Positions 24,544-32,214 of a stretch of DNA of 49,535 nucleotides are shown here, piece after piece. A program made the position numbers and the translations under genes. The number at the start of each line of letters is the position of its first letter. Position 1 is the first letter of the stretch. Below the pieces are notes generated by a model. That model saw only the letters and a program-made list of their open reading frames with translations, was not told where the DNA came from and did not search any database. Origin of the DNA: Parcubacteria group bacterium Gr01-1014_38 (GTDB lineage: Bacteria > Patescibacteriota > Andersenbacteria > UBA10190 > CAIZMI01); NCBI GenBank assembly GCA_007376145.1, contig VMFP01000006.1:1-49535 (forward strand), written 5' to 3'.

Positions 24544-25407
24544 ATGATTGACCTCCATTTCCACTCGACGCGCTCCGACGGAAAGCTTTCGCCTCAGCTA
24601 CTCGCAAAACGCATAGAGAGCGGCGGGATCACTCACTGCGCGCTCACGGATCACGACGGAGTTGGAGGGATCGACGAGATGCGAAGGTGCCTTGAACGCC
24701 GTCAGGTCACTCTTATTCCTGGCGTGGAGTTGACAGCACTCTACCAGTGGCACGAAGTTCATATCTTAGCCTTCGACTTTGTCCCCACGGCGATGCACGA
24801 GATTCTCAAAAAACGTGAACACATCGTGGCGCTCGCCAAGCGGCGTGAGATGAATACGGCGCGTCGCCTCTTTGCGCGCGCAGGCTTTGTGGTCGACGAC
24901 CGACTCCAACCTCTTCCCAATGAACCCGTGGGGCTTACGATCGCCCGCAACGTGTACGTCAACCAACAAAATCAGGCGTACCTACGCGCAAGGCACGGCC
25001 GCAGACTAAGCCCGACGGAGTTCTTCACGGAGTATCAAGCCTTCGACAAACCATGCTATACCCGCCGCAGCGGGGTCAGCGTTCAGTGGATCATCCGTCA
25101 CCTCCGCGGAACCGCAGCGGATCTTATCATCGCCCATCCATTCGTGGCAGTGAGCGTGTTTGTTCCCCGGTTGGGTTGGCAGGATCTCGAAAGACTCATC
25201 GATATGGGTCTAACCGGAGTAGAGGTCTTCCACAACAAGACACCGGCAGGGACCGTCCGCTCGCTACTGAAAATGGCAAGGCAACGCCGAATCCATTACA
25301 CGGGTGGTTCTGATTTCCATGGCCGACGAGGAGATGTCCCCTTGGGCTTTTACGGCCGCTCCCGGGTACCATCGTATAAGCTAACAAACTTTTCTCACGC
25401 GCTTTAG
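24544..25407 (+). CDS. PHP-domain phosphoesterase (TrpH-like)
   Basis: A 287-aa protein with the PHP metal motifs in order: DLHFHSTRSDG (H-x-H), ALTDHDGVGGIDE (D-H-D), IPGVELTAL (Glu), then IIAHPFV and, near the C-terminus, GGSDFHGRRGD. These bind a trinuclear metal centre that hydrolyses phosphate monoesters or nucleotide 3'-5' phosphates. TrpH-type enzymes act on 3',5'-bisphosphates or short RNA. It begins a new unit after the terminator, and TTATGTT just before the ATG may be its -10. Eleven bases separate it from the next gene. Confidence 0.87.
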   Translation: MIDLHFHSTRSDGKLSPQLLAKRIESGGITHCALTDHDGVGGIDEMRRCLERRQVTLIPGVELTALYQWHEVHILAFDFVPTAMHEILKKREHIVALAKRREMNTARRLFARAGFVVDDRLQPLPNEPVGLTIARNVYVNQQNQAYLRARHGRRLSPTEFFTEYQAFDKPCYTRRSGVSVQWIIRHLRGTAADLIIAHPFVAVSVFVPRLGWQDLERLIDMGLTGVEVFHNKTPAGTVRSLLKMARQRRIHYTGGSDFHGRRGDVPLGFYGRSRVPSYKLTNFSHAL

Positions 25408-25418
25408 CCTCCGCCACC

Positions 25419-26225
25419 ATGAACGCGAAAGTGCTCAAAACGGTCCGCGGGACGATCAAGAAAGCCATCTACTACTTGGGTTCCCTCGCTCCCTATGAGC
25501 TCACCGAAGAACTCCTCTATCCACCACGGACCGATCTCTCGCGTGTCGGTACGACGTTTCCGGCTCTCGCCTCGCTCTTGAAGGTTGGAGAGACAATTAG
25601 GAAGACTGACGACCTGATCGACGAGGTCCTGCTGAAGAAAAACCCCATTCCCGTGCGCAAAATCAAAGAAACAATTGGACAACTCCGGAAGTCAGCGAGG
25701 CACTTTGGCGAGATCGCCGATCTCTTTGACGCTGAACTGGAGCTACAGACAAAAGAACTGAAGCAGGGAGCAGCCGCCGAACGGATACGCGACCTCATCG
25801 AGATCCGGCCGAGTGACTATTTCCTCCTCACGAAAATCCTGCTCCGTGAATACCCCTCTGCGCTTGCCCGGAGCGATCGGCGACACGCGTGGGTCTTCTT
25901 TTCCCAGTTCCAGCGACTCAGGGACCTCCTCGACGACATCATGTCAATCGAAGAGGATCTGATAAAGGGCGCGTACAACAGCATCGTGATCGGAAAACGA
26001 TATGGGTTGCGTCCAGACTTTTTTGAGGATGTGGTCGAGGGAAAATTCGAGGCTCTCGAGGACGCCCTCGTAAGAATTCGCGAGCACCCCTACCGACAAT
26101 TGTTGAGATACACGATACGTTTTTGGCGGGACGAATATCAGATTCTCTTTCGGCCGCTTCTCCAGAATGACTTCGTGGACCTCGGAGAATTCAAGAAAAT
26201 CTACTTCATGTTCAAGCAGATATGA
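25419..26225 (+). CDS. All-helical protein resembling class I isoprenoid synthases
   Basis: A 268-aa alpha-helical protein. Near residues 65-70 is TDDLIDE, matching a DDxxD first aspartate-rich motif, and about 100 residues later LRDLLDDIMSIEEDL resembles the second Asp-rich motif of trans-prenyltransferases and squalene/phytoene synthases. The spacing fits that fold, but overall similarity to a known enzyme is not obvious and the conserved Arg/Lys diphosphate-binding residues are not clear. If real, it would handle an isoprenoid diphosphate, consistent with the neighbouring glycosyltransferase. Its TGA overlaps the next ATG as ATGA. Confidence 0.6.
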   Translation: MNAKVLKTVRGTIKKAIYYLGSLAPYELTEELLYPPRTDLSRVGTTFPALASLLKVGETIRKTDDLIDEVLLKKNPIPVRKIKETIGQLRKSARHFGEIADLFDAELELQTKELKQGAAAERIRDLIEIRPSDYFLLTKILLREYPSALARSDRRHAWVFFSQFQRLRDLLDDIMSIEEDLIKGAYNSIVIGKRYGLRPDFFEDVVEGKFEALEDALVRIREHPYRQLLRYTIRFWRDEYQILFRPLLQNDFVDLGEFKKIYFMFKQI

Positions 26226-26599
26226 AACGTCGAGAAGTGGTCGTGACGAATGCCGTGCGTCGCTATTTCCAAGATTTCCATGAGATCCTCGCGGCCTACT
26301 TGTACGGCAGCATTCTAACAGATACGTTCTCCGCCCGCAGCGACATTGACGTGCTTTTTATCGCGAAGGAGATACCGTACCCTCACAAGTTCATTCAAAA
26401 GCTCAAACGTCGGAGGCAGCGCTGTAGAAAACTGAAGCTGGATCTCAACGTGGTTTTCCTCGATGAATTCCGCCGGCGGTGGCACATCTACCGTCCACCG
26501 GCGTTCTTTGTGGGTATCAAGATGCGACATCTCCACCTCTGGGGTCGTGATGTGCTGCGTGAAGTTCGGAAGAACGAAGTAAGCGACCTCGATGTGTAA
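26222..26599 (+). CDS. MNT-type nucleotidyltransferase, N-terminal part before an in-frame stop
   Basis: A 125-aa product. AAYLYGSILTDTFSARSDIDVLFI is the Pol-beta-like nucleotidyltransferase motif GS-x(9-10)-D-x-D, and LDLNVVFLDEF may supply the third acidic residue. The frame ends with TAA at 26597-26599 but continues in the same frame for another 103 codons, rich in charged helices, to a TGA that overlaps the glycosyltransferase start. The original gene was probably about 228 aa. ATG 26222 overlaps the previous gene by 4 bases. Confidence 0.78.
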   Translation: MKRREVVVTNAVRRYFQDFHEILAAYLYGSILTDTFSARSDIDVLFIAKEIPYPHKFIQKLKRRRQRCRKLKLDLNVVFLDEFRRRWHIYRPPAFFVGIKMRHLHLWGRDVLREVRKNEVSDLDV

Positions 26600-26908
26600 A
26601 AACGGTGCGTAGACCTCGCCCAGGGAAGCCGGGCGATATACCTCAACGACAAGGATACCGCCTTCTGGTCGGGAAAATACCTCAAGTGGCTCCGCGCGGC
26701 CGTCCTCGAGTTCCTGTTTGTCCACGGTATCCGAACGCTCGACTTTCGAGAAGCAGCAGAAATCGTCAAACGTGACTACCCCGCGCTGACCAAAACGAGT
26801 CTCCTCTTGGAAGAGGAGCTGCCAATGCAAATCCTCCACGAAATTGCGGAAGAACTGCGCGCGCTCGCCCGTCGGGAACTGCCGCCCTCCACCAGGAAGC
26901 ACGCATGA
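26600..26908 (+). pseudogene. In-frame C-terminal half of the nucleotidyltransferase
   Basis: Directly after the TAA the same frame reads KRCVDLAQGSRAIYLNDKDT, FWSGKYLKWLRAAVLEFL, GIRTLDFREAAEIVKRDYP and ends STRKHA. It has no stop and codon use like its neighbours. This looks like the helical partner domain of a two-domain nucleotidyltransferase, now separated by one nonsense codon (a TTA or CAA codon would restore it). Its TGA overlaps ATG 26905, which shows that the coupling in the operon was built around the full-length frame. Confidence 0.72.
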
Positions 26909-28098
26909 ACATATTGATGTTCACCTCGCGGTACGGCGAGGGGTACGGCATGGGGTATTCCGCGTACAAGGAGGCGGAAGCGTTGCGCAAAGGAGGCCAT
27001 AGTGTGAGCGTTGTTCACTGCGACCACAGAGCGACGCGCTATAACTATCCCGGGATTCAATTCCACTACCTACCATTGCCCACTCCGCCAGGCTTGGGAA
27101 TACTTATTTTCTCTCTGCGGCTGTGGCGCATGTGTAAACTCATAGATGTCGACAACTTCGACGTTCTCTACCTCCAATCACTGGAATTCGGGCTGTTACG
27201 CTTACGGCCTCACCGGCATAAGATATTTTACTTTGCGCGCAGCACGATTAAGGGCACACGCGCTGCGCAGCGACGTGCCGGAGCGCATTCGCTTATGCAA
27301 TTCGTGAACGACGCACTGCTAATTTTCTTAGAGAACAGGTGTCTCCAATGCGCTTCGAAAATTTTCGTGAAGTCTTCGGTCATGAAGGGGGAACTACAGA
27401 AATACTACGGGGTTCAGAGCGACAAAGTCCGTACCATCTCCGGCGGAATCGACAGCCGCGAATTCTATCGAATGTCGCCTGATGAGGTTCGTAAACGCAG
27501 AGTTCGATGGAGCGTGCCGCGGGATTCCTTCGTCGTTCTTTACGCCGGAAGAATCGTCCCGCAAAAAGGCCTTCGCGACCTCGTGGTGGCTTCCTCATTT
27601 TTGCGCCTCTCCATCAACCGCTACCTCCTGCTCATCGCTGGAGAAGTTACCGACAGGACATACAAGAAGCAACTCGACCGGATCATTGCTTCGCACGGAC
27701 TTCAGAAGTCCGTGCGATTCCTCGGGCATGTTGACCAGCGGGAAATTGCGGGATTGATCAATATCGCCTCGTGTCTCGCGAGCCCCTCGCTGTACGAGCC
27801 GTTCGGGATGATCAACCTCCAGGCGGCGCTGATTGGCAAGCCTGTTATCTTGACCGGAGCCACGGGCGCGCTTGACATTCTCTCGGGTCTCGAGCACGTG
27901 TACGTGGTCCGCCCGCAGGCACCACAAGAGATAGAGAGCGCGATATTACGAGTGGCGAATTCCCCGCGCGAGACTACAACTCCACTTACCACTGGACAGT
28001 TATCGTGGGACCACGTAGCGACGAAAATCGCTGAGGAATTTAAAGCTGCTCGGTCGGCGCCAGATGGCCGTGGTTCCTTACCTCATGAAACACGGTGA
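26905..28098 (+). CDS. GT4-family glycosyltransferase (GT-B fold)
   Basis: A 397-aa protein with an N-terminal Rossmann half (MNILMFTSRYGEGYGMGYSA, where glycine-rich GYGMGYSAYKEAEAL binds the acceptor side) and a C-terminal donor half: VVLYAGRIVPQKGLRDLV, SVRFLGHVDQREIAGLIN, and SPSLYEPFGMINLQAALIGKPVI with the E-x7-E-like sugar-nucleotide motif. It transfers a sugar from an NDP-sugar to an unknown acceptor. ATG overlaps the upstream frame by 4 bases. The last 20 residues are read through the antisense 3' end of repeat copy 4, suggesting the natural C-terminus was altered by that insertion. Confidence 0.88.
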   Translation: MNILMFTSRYGEGYGMGYSAYKEAEALRKGGHSVSVVHCDHRATRYNYPGIQFHYLPLPTPPGLGILIFSLRLWRMCKLIDVDNFDVLYLQSLEFGLLRLRPHRHKIFYFARSTIKGTRAAQRRAGAHSLMQFVNDALLIFLENRCLQCASKIFVKSSVMKGELQKYYGVQSDKVRTISGGIDSREFYRMSPDEVRKRRVRWSVPRDSFVVLYAGRIVPQKGLRDLVVASSFLRLSINRYLLLIAGEVTDRTYKKQLDRIIASHGLQKSVRFLGHVDQREIAGLINIASCLASPSLYEPFGMINLQAALIGKPVILTGATGALDILSGLEHVYVVRPQAPQEIESAILRVANSPRETTTPLTTGQLSWDHVATKIAEEFKAARSAPDGRGSLPHETR

Positions 28099-28303
28099 GG
28101 GCGCGTTTTTGGCCCTCCCGCTCCCAGACCTCTGGGGGCGTCGTCTCAAGAATTTTCCGCGACCGCTCTATTGGCCACGCAAAAAACTGTGCGTAGAGTT
28201 TCTGCGCGAGCTTCCGATTCTGCGCGGCCGCCGTGAGCGGCGTGAACTTCGGCGGAACAACGGGCAGCGGGAACGGGAGCGCAGAATACGCCATGGACGG
28301 CAT
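28040..28303 (-). CDS. Island repeat protein, copy 4 (complete)
   Basis: An 87-aa member: MPSMAYSALPFPLPVVPP, KFTPLTAAAQNRKLAQKLYA, FFAWPIERSRKILETTPPEV, then a unique tail HEVRNHGHLAPTEQL. ATG 28294 is an alternative start. Its 3' end overlaps the glycosyltransferase 3' end by 59 bases on the opposite strand. It divides the glycosyltransferase run from the TPP-decarboxylase run. Confidence 0.72.
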   Translation of the reverse strand: MPSMAYSALPFPLPVVPPKFTPLTAAAQNRKLAQKLYAQFFAWPIERSRKILETTPPEVWEREGQKRALTVFHEVRNHGHLAPTEQL

Positions 28304-28360
28304 GAGCCAACGCTTGCAAGTATCGCACACTGACACGCTTCTCTCAACTTGGCGCATACG

Positions 28361-28389
28361 TTGACAAGCGGGTTGGTGTCGCTCATGCT
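28361..28389 (+). promoter_or_regulatory. Promoter of the TPP-decarboxylase operon
   Basis: TTGACA (28361-28366), 17 bases, CATGCT (28384-28389); leader of about 50 bases with AAGGAGGAAAG before ATG 28446. Confidence 0.7.
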
Positions 28390-28445
28390 GTGATTTCGTT
28401 CTGGTACGGCTCGAACATTCGACAATTTAAGGAGGAAAGCAGATC

Positions 28446-28985
28446 ATGAACGCGGGTGATAAAACCGTCTTCAACATCTTCGCTGGTGAACGCAGCGAGA
28501 AAGCGGATCGCATGCACCAACTCTTCCTTGAGTTGGGCGTGGATTTTGCGTCAGGGGTACCATGCGGAGTATTGAGGCACATCATCAAGAATTTTGATGA
28601 TGACAGCAAAGTACTCCATGTACCTGCTAACCGTGAATCAGAGGCCATTGGCTTGGCCGCCGGCGCGTACTTCGGCGGGAAAACTCCGGTGGTCTACATG
28701 CAGAACTCCGGTCTTTTCTCCGCTTCAAACGACGTTGCGTCTCTCGTCGTTCCCTACAAGATCCCGATTCTTTTCGTGGTATCTTTTCGCGGATGTGAGG
28801 GTGAGGATGCGGTACAGCATCTGACAACAGGTCGGGCGACCGAGGCATTACTTCAATCGTTCGGCGTGCCGTTTGTGGTTTTCGGAGAACAGAATCTGGA
28901 AACCCTCATCAGGTCGATGTTTGAGACGATGCGCACAGCAGAACTCCCTACGTTTCTTCTACTCAAGAGAGGATGGCACAGATGA
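28446..28985 (+). CDS. Sulfopyruvate/phosphonopyruvate decarboxylase, PYR-domain (alpha) subunit
   Basis: A 179-aa thiamine-diphosphate enzyme subunit. DFASGVPCGVL and VPANRESEAIGLAAGAYFGG contain the conserved Glu that activates TPP, and TPVVYMQNSGLFSASNDVASL is the diagnostic stretch of phosphonopyruvate and sulfopyruvate decarboxylases. These convert 3-phosphono- or sulfopyruvate to the aldehyde. The split into two genes matches ComD/ComE of coenzyme M synthesis and some phosphonate clusters. No PEP mutase or sulfolactate dehydrogenase is in the window, so the substrate stays open. The next gene starts within its stop codon. Confidence 0.82.
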   Translation: MNAGDKTVFNIFAGERSEKADRMHQLFLELGVDFASGVPCGVLRHIIKNFDDDSKVLHVPANRESEAIGLAAGAYFGGKTPVVYMQNSGLFSASNDVASLVVPYKIPILFVVSFRGCEGEDAVQHLTTGRATEALLQSFGVPFVVFGEQNLETLIRSMFETMRTAELPTFLLLKRGWHR

Positions 28986-29557
28986 ACAGACAAGAAGCGA
29001 TCGAGGTTATCATGACGACAATCAATCCTCAAGACGCGGTTGTTTCCACTACCGGACTAATCTCTCGGGAGATTTTCGAGAGATTTCATTCGGACAGAAA
29101 CATCTATGTCCCGGGCTCCATGGGACTGGCGTCTTCGATAGGATTGGGACTCGCCATGGCCTGTCCGAACAGGAGGGTGGTGGTGATTGACGGAGACGCA
29201 AGCTTGCTCATGAATCTTGGCTCTATCGTAACGATTGGCAACAAGCAGTCGACAAACCTGCTTCACATCGTTATTGATAACGGCGCCTATGGTTCGTGCA
29301 ATGAGGAGCGATCAATGTCAGACACCGCTCACCTTGATACACTGGCACTCCACGTTGGCTATCAATATGTGCGAACGGTCGGTAGTCGAGAGGACCTGAA
29401 GCGTGCTACCATAGAATTCGGGCGTGGGCCGGGGTTCATTCTGGCGAAGATTGAACTCGGCGGGCGACGTGATTTCCGGCGTCCACTGGAACTCACCGCG
29501 ATCAAGAGCAGATTTATGCGGTTCCTGGCACACTCAACCAAAGGAGAGCGACCATAA
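28982..29557 (+). CDS. Sulfopyruvate/phosphonopyruvate decarboxylase, TPP-binding (beta) subunit
   Basis: A 191-aa partner. VVVIDGDASLLMNLGSIVTIG followed by LLHIVIDNGAYGS is the GD-x(24-27)-N motif that binds Mg-TPP. VPGSMGLASSIGLGLAMA is the typical upstream helix. ATG 28982 overlaps the alpha-subunit TGA (ATGA) with AGAGAGG upstream; an alternative ATG at 28973 adds three residues. It is necessarily co-translated with the alpha subunit to form the heteromeric enzyme. A methyltransferase follows with a one-base overlap. Confidence 0.85.
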   Translation: MNRQEAIEVIMTTINPQDAVVSTTGLISREIFERFHSDRNIYVPGSMGLASSIGLGLAMACPNRRVVVIDGDASLLMNLGSIVTIGNKQSTNLLHIVIDNGAYGSCNEERSMSDTAHLDTLALHVGYQYVRTVGSREDLKRATIEFGRGPGFILAKIELGGRRDFRRPLELTAIKSRFMRFLAHSTKGERP

Positions 29558-30405
29558 TGTCTAAAGGCAAAAACATCTTCAACACGTCGTTCGACGTGTC
29601 CGCCGAAACCTACCACTCCGCCCGTCCCGGATATCCAGCTCAACTCTATGTGGATATCAAGGAGTTGTGCGGGATCGGTAGTACTTCGCAACTGTTGGAG
29701 ATCGGCGCTGGCAGTGGAATTGCCACCGTCGAGCTGGCGAAATTCGGCTGCCGGGTTCTCGCCATTGAGCCCGGCGCACACCTGGCGACAATCGCCAGAA
29801 AACAGACCGAAGATTTCAAGAACGTCGAAGTTCTCGAGGGAACGTTCGAGAGCTTTGAGTCTTCCGAACGGTTCGATGCCATTCTGGCGTTCACGGCCTA
29901 CCACTGGATTGACGAGGGAATCAAGTACCGGAAAGTGCTTGACCTACTCGAGGAAGCCGGAAGCCTCGTGCTCGTCTGGAACAGCTTCTTTCTTTCTGAT
30001 GCAGAGGTTGTGGCCGAGGTGAACAGAGCGCACCACCAATATCTTCCCGACGCCTTCCCACGCGAGTCGAGCGTGGCCGAGGTGAATGAGGAAGTATTAT
30101 CGAAACTCCATCGTCGGGAGCAGGAGGTGATCCAAAACCTTCTGTTCTATACCATCACCCTGAGGAAGTACCCTACGGTACACCACTACAACGCCGAGAC
30201 ATACCCCAAGCTCCTCAGCACCTTCCCGAAGGTTGCTAAGGTTGAGGAGCAAAAACGAACAAAGTTCCTTGAGGCGGTTGCAGAGATTGTGAGAAAGCAC
30301 GGTACGGTCGCCGTGCCGGTGCTCACCACGCTGATCGTCTGCAGGAAGAGAAGCGGTTTTCTCCACGCCATTTCACGCCTAGCACGCACAGAAGGAGGAT
30401 CATAA
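29557..30405 (+). CDS. Class I SAM-dependent methyltransferase
   Basis: A 282-aa protein. SQLLEIGAGSGIATVELAKFG is motif I, VLAIEPGAHLA the acidic strand-2 end, and FDAILAFTAYHWID motif IV, an arrangement common in the Methyltransf_11 group. An extra C-terminal helical part (HHRREQEVIQ and similar) may recognise the substrate. ATG overlaps the preceding TAA by one base with AAAGGAGAG before it. Located between the TPP enzyme and a radical SAM protein, it probably tailors the same product; the product is unknown. Confidence 0.85.
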   Translation: MSKGKNIFNTSFDVSAETYHSARPGYPAQLYVDIKELCGIGSTSQLLEIGAGSGIATVELAKFGCRVLAIEPGAHLATIARKQTEDFKNVEVLEGTFESFESSERFDAILAFTAYHWIDEGIKYRKVLDLLEEAGSLVLVWNSFFLSDAEVVAEVNRAHHQYLPDAFPRESSVAEVNEEVLSKLHRREQEVIQNLLFYTITLRKYPTVHHYNAETYPKLLSTFPKVAKVEEQKRTKFLEAVAEIVRKHGTVAVPVLTTLIVCRKRSGFLHAISRLARTEGGS

Positions 30406-30406
30406 T

Positions 30407-31501
30407 TTGCTCGACATCGACAGGATCGCTCGTCTTTCAGAGCAGTACCAAACGCCTCTGGAAGACGTCCTGTTCATCGCCTTGAATGTCCACGGCATCA
30501 AGCTCGACTGCGAGTACGGCAGAATCCGAATAGACTTCCGCCTGGCCAACAGCAAACTGTTTGGCCGCGCCAAGGAGCGGGGAGAGCTTGACTACTTCTT
30601 CGCTCTGCCAGTGAACCCAGAGAGCGAGTTTACTTTGGTAGACGACGTTCTGTCGCTCGACGGCATGCCGATCGGTCGGGCGATCAATCCGGAGGAAGAT
30701 ACCAGCGACCTGTACTACTTCCGCAGGAAAAAGACCGCGCTGAACTTCAATCCGAACTCCCGGTCGTCGTGCGCCGGTTGCCGCTTCTGCTATACGTCTC
30801 GCCTCACTCCTCATGATGAGCAGAAGGTCGAAACCGGTGCTGATTTGAAGATCTCCCTCGAGAGCTGGATGAGCAAGCATGGTTTCGCCGACTTGTCTCG
30901 TCTGGTTCGAATCGCCGTGGTCACTGGGAACTACAAAAACAGTGATGATCTCTGCCAATTCCTGGTTGAATGCAAGCGGATTCTGCGAGAGTATCGCTTT
31001 GACGGAGAGATCTTTTATCTTGGCTCCCAAATCACGACGCCGGAGCAGTTCATGCGGCTGTCCGAAGTTCAGCCGTTCTGCATCTGCTTCTCCCTGGAGA
31101 CGTTCGAACGTCGCGACCTGCTACGGCCGGACAAGAAGGCGCTCGGCCTGGATGATGCTCGTAAGGCCATGGATTGTGCCCTCGGTTTGGGATATGAAGT
31201 GAACCTCTCCTACATTGTGGGGTTGGAGCCACTTCGGGTGATGGATCGGAACATGTGTCGCTTCAAGGAACACATCAATAGGTTTCCGATCGTCAATACC
31301 TTCCAAAAGCACAAGTTCCAAGGGCCGACCCTCGCGGATCCAGCCGCAGATCACCTGGAGTACTATCTGGACGCACGGCGGATTCTTGAACGACTCTTCG
31401 GCTCAACAAACATGAGGCCGCTTCCGTGGGAGAATTACCGAAGTCTGTGGTTCCTAACGTTCGATAGAGAACCACTTCACGGAATTCGGACCCCTTACTA
31501 G
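30407..31501 (+). CDS. Radical SAM protein with a CX2CX2C cluster motif
   Basis: A 364-aa protein starting at TTG 30407 (GGAGGATC upstream). Near residue 120 is SSCAGCRFCYTSR. Radical SAM enzymes usually show CX3CX2C, so the spacing is one residue short, although the following aromatic residue and the barrel-like pattern fit (IAVVTGNYKN for the GGE-like strand, IFYLGSQITTPEQF, CICFSLETFERRDLLRPDKK, VNLSYIVGLEPLRVMD). It would use a 4Fe-4S cluster to cleave SAM; the reaction is unknown. No SPASM-type C-terminal Cys cluster is present. It ends the operon and a strong terminator follows. Confidence 0.78.
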   Translation: MLDIDRIARLSEQYQTPLEDVLFIALNVHGIKLDCEYGRIRIDFRLANSKLFGRAKERGELDYFFALPVNPESEFTLVDDVLSLDGMPIGRAINPEEDTSDLYYFRRKKTALNFNPNSRSSCAGCRFCYTSRLTPHDEQKVETGADLKISLESWMSKHGFADLSRLVRIAVVTGNYKNSDDLCQFLVECKRILREYRFDGEIFYLGSQITTPEQFMRLSEVQPFCICFSLETFERRDLLRPDKKALGLDDARKAMDCALGLGYEVNLSYIVGLEPLRVMDRNMCRFKEHINRFPIVNTFQKHKFQGPTLADPAADHLEYYLDARRILERLFGSTNMRPLPWENYRSLWFLTFDREPLHGIRTPY

Positions 31502-31516
31502 ATTCTTTTTCGATAG

Positions 31517-31550
31517 GGTTGCGTTGGCAGGAGCTGACGCAACCTTTTTT
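31517..31550 (+). terminator. Rho-independent terminator
   Basis: GGTTGCGT pairs with ACGCAACC across a 12-base loop and is followed by TTTTTTG. Confidence 0.9.
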
Positions 31551-31603
31551 GTTTCTCAGGAATTTTGCAATTGAAACGTGCAAACGGCCAACATGACTTC
31601 CCC

Positions 31604-31849
31604 TCAATCTTCAAACGCCGACAGACGCTCCGCGACCGCATGAAACACCTGGAGGGCGCGTTTCTCGCCCTCCCATTCCCAGACCTCTGGGGGCGTCGTC
31701 TCAAGAATTTTCCGCGACCGCTCAATGGGCCACGCGAAGAAGTCGGCGTACAGTTTCTGCGCAAGCTTCCGATTCTGCGCGGCAGCGGTGAGCGGCGTGA
31801 ACTTCGGCGGAACAACGGGCAGCGGGAACGAAAGGGCCCTGTCCGGCAT
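31604..31849 (-). CDS. Island repeat protein, copy 5 (complete)
   Basis: An 81-aa member: MPDRALSFPLPVVPP, KFTPLTAAAQNRKLAQKLYA, FFAWPIERSRKILETTPPEV, ending HAVAERLSAFED. Against copy 1 the changes are overwhelmingly third-position (for example GTG to GTT, CTC to CTT, AAG to AAA), with R-to-K and R-to-W the few replacements. A TACACT hexamer ends 3 bases before the ATG. It sits downstream of hicA on the same strand. Confidence 0.74.
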   Translation of the reverse strand: MPDRALSFPLPVVPPKFTPLTAAAQNRKLAQKLYADFFAWPIERSRKILETTPPEVWEWEGEKRALQVFHAVAERLSAFED

Positions 31850-31986
31850 GGGAGTGTATCGGTTGCATCGTGGCATAGACGGATACGAGGAGCAACCGCG
31901 CACACACCGCAGCCTGTAGGAGGGACGCGACACAGAACCTCGCGCAGCATCGCGGAGACTTCCTCCCGCGAAAATCAGGAGCGTAG

Positions 31987-32214
31987 CTAGACCCCCCGCC
32001 AGATGCTCGGCGGAATTCCCGACTGCCGAATGATACTCCGGAGTGTCCCCGGTTTCAGCGTGCCGGGATGAAACGGAACGGTCACCTGCTTTCCCGACTG
32101 GGGATGGATGAAGCGCCGGTGGCTTCCCTCCTGCCGCCGGAAAAGAAATCCCTGCGCCCGCAGAAATTGCTCAACCTCGCGCGGTCGCCAATTCTGGAGC
32201 GCGCGGGGTGACAT
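31987..32214 (-). CDS. hicA: HicA family mRNA interferase toxin
   Basis: A 75-aa protein: WRPREVEQFLRAQGFLFRRQ, then GSHRRFIHPQSGKQVTVPFH with the catalytic His of the HicA dsRBD-like fold, and LKPGTLRSIIRQSGI. HicA cleaves mRNA and is neutralised by HicB. ATG 32214 matches the family length and overlaps the hicB 3' end by 44 bases; a longer frame upstream adds unrelated residues. Order hicB-hicA is the reverse of the classical E. coli order but common elsewhere. Confidence 0.85.
   Translation of the reverse strand: MSPRALQNWRPREVEQFLRAQGFLFRRQEGSHRRFIHPQSGKQVTVPFHPGTLKPGTLRSIIRQSGIPPSIWRGV

Noticed and set aside
28446-29557. Phosphonate biosynthesis cluster as a firm call
   Set aside because: The split TPP decarboxylase fits, but PEP mutase and other phosphonate enzymes are absent, and the sulfopyruvate version is equally likely.
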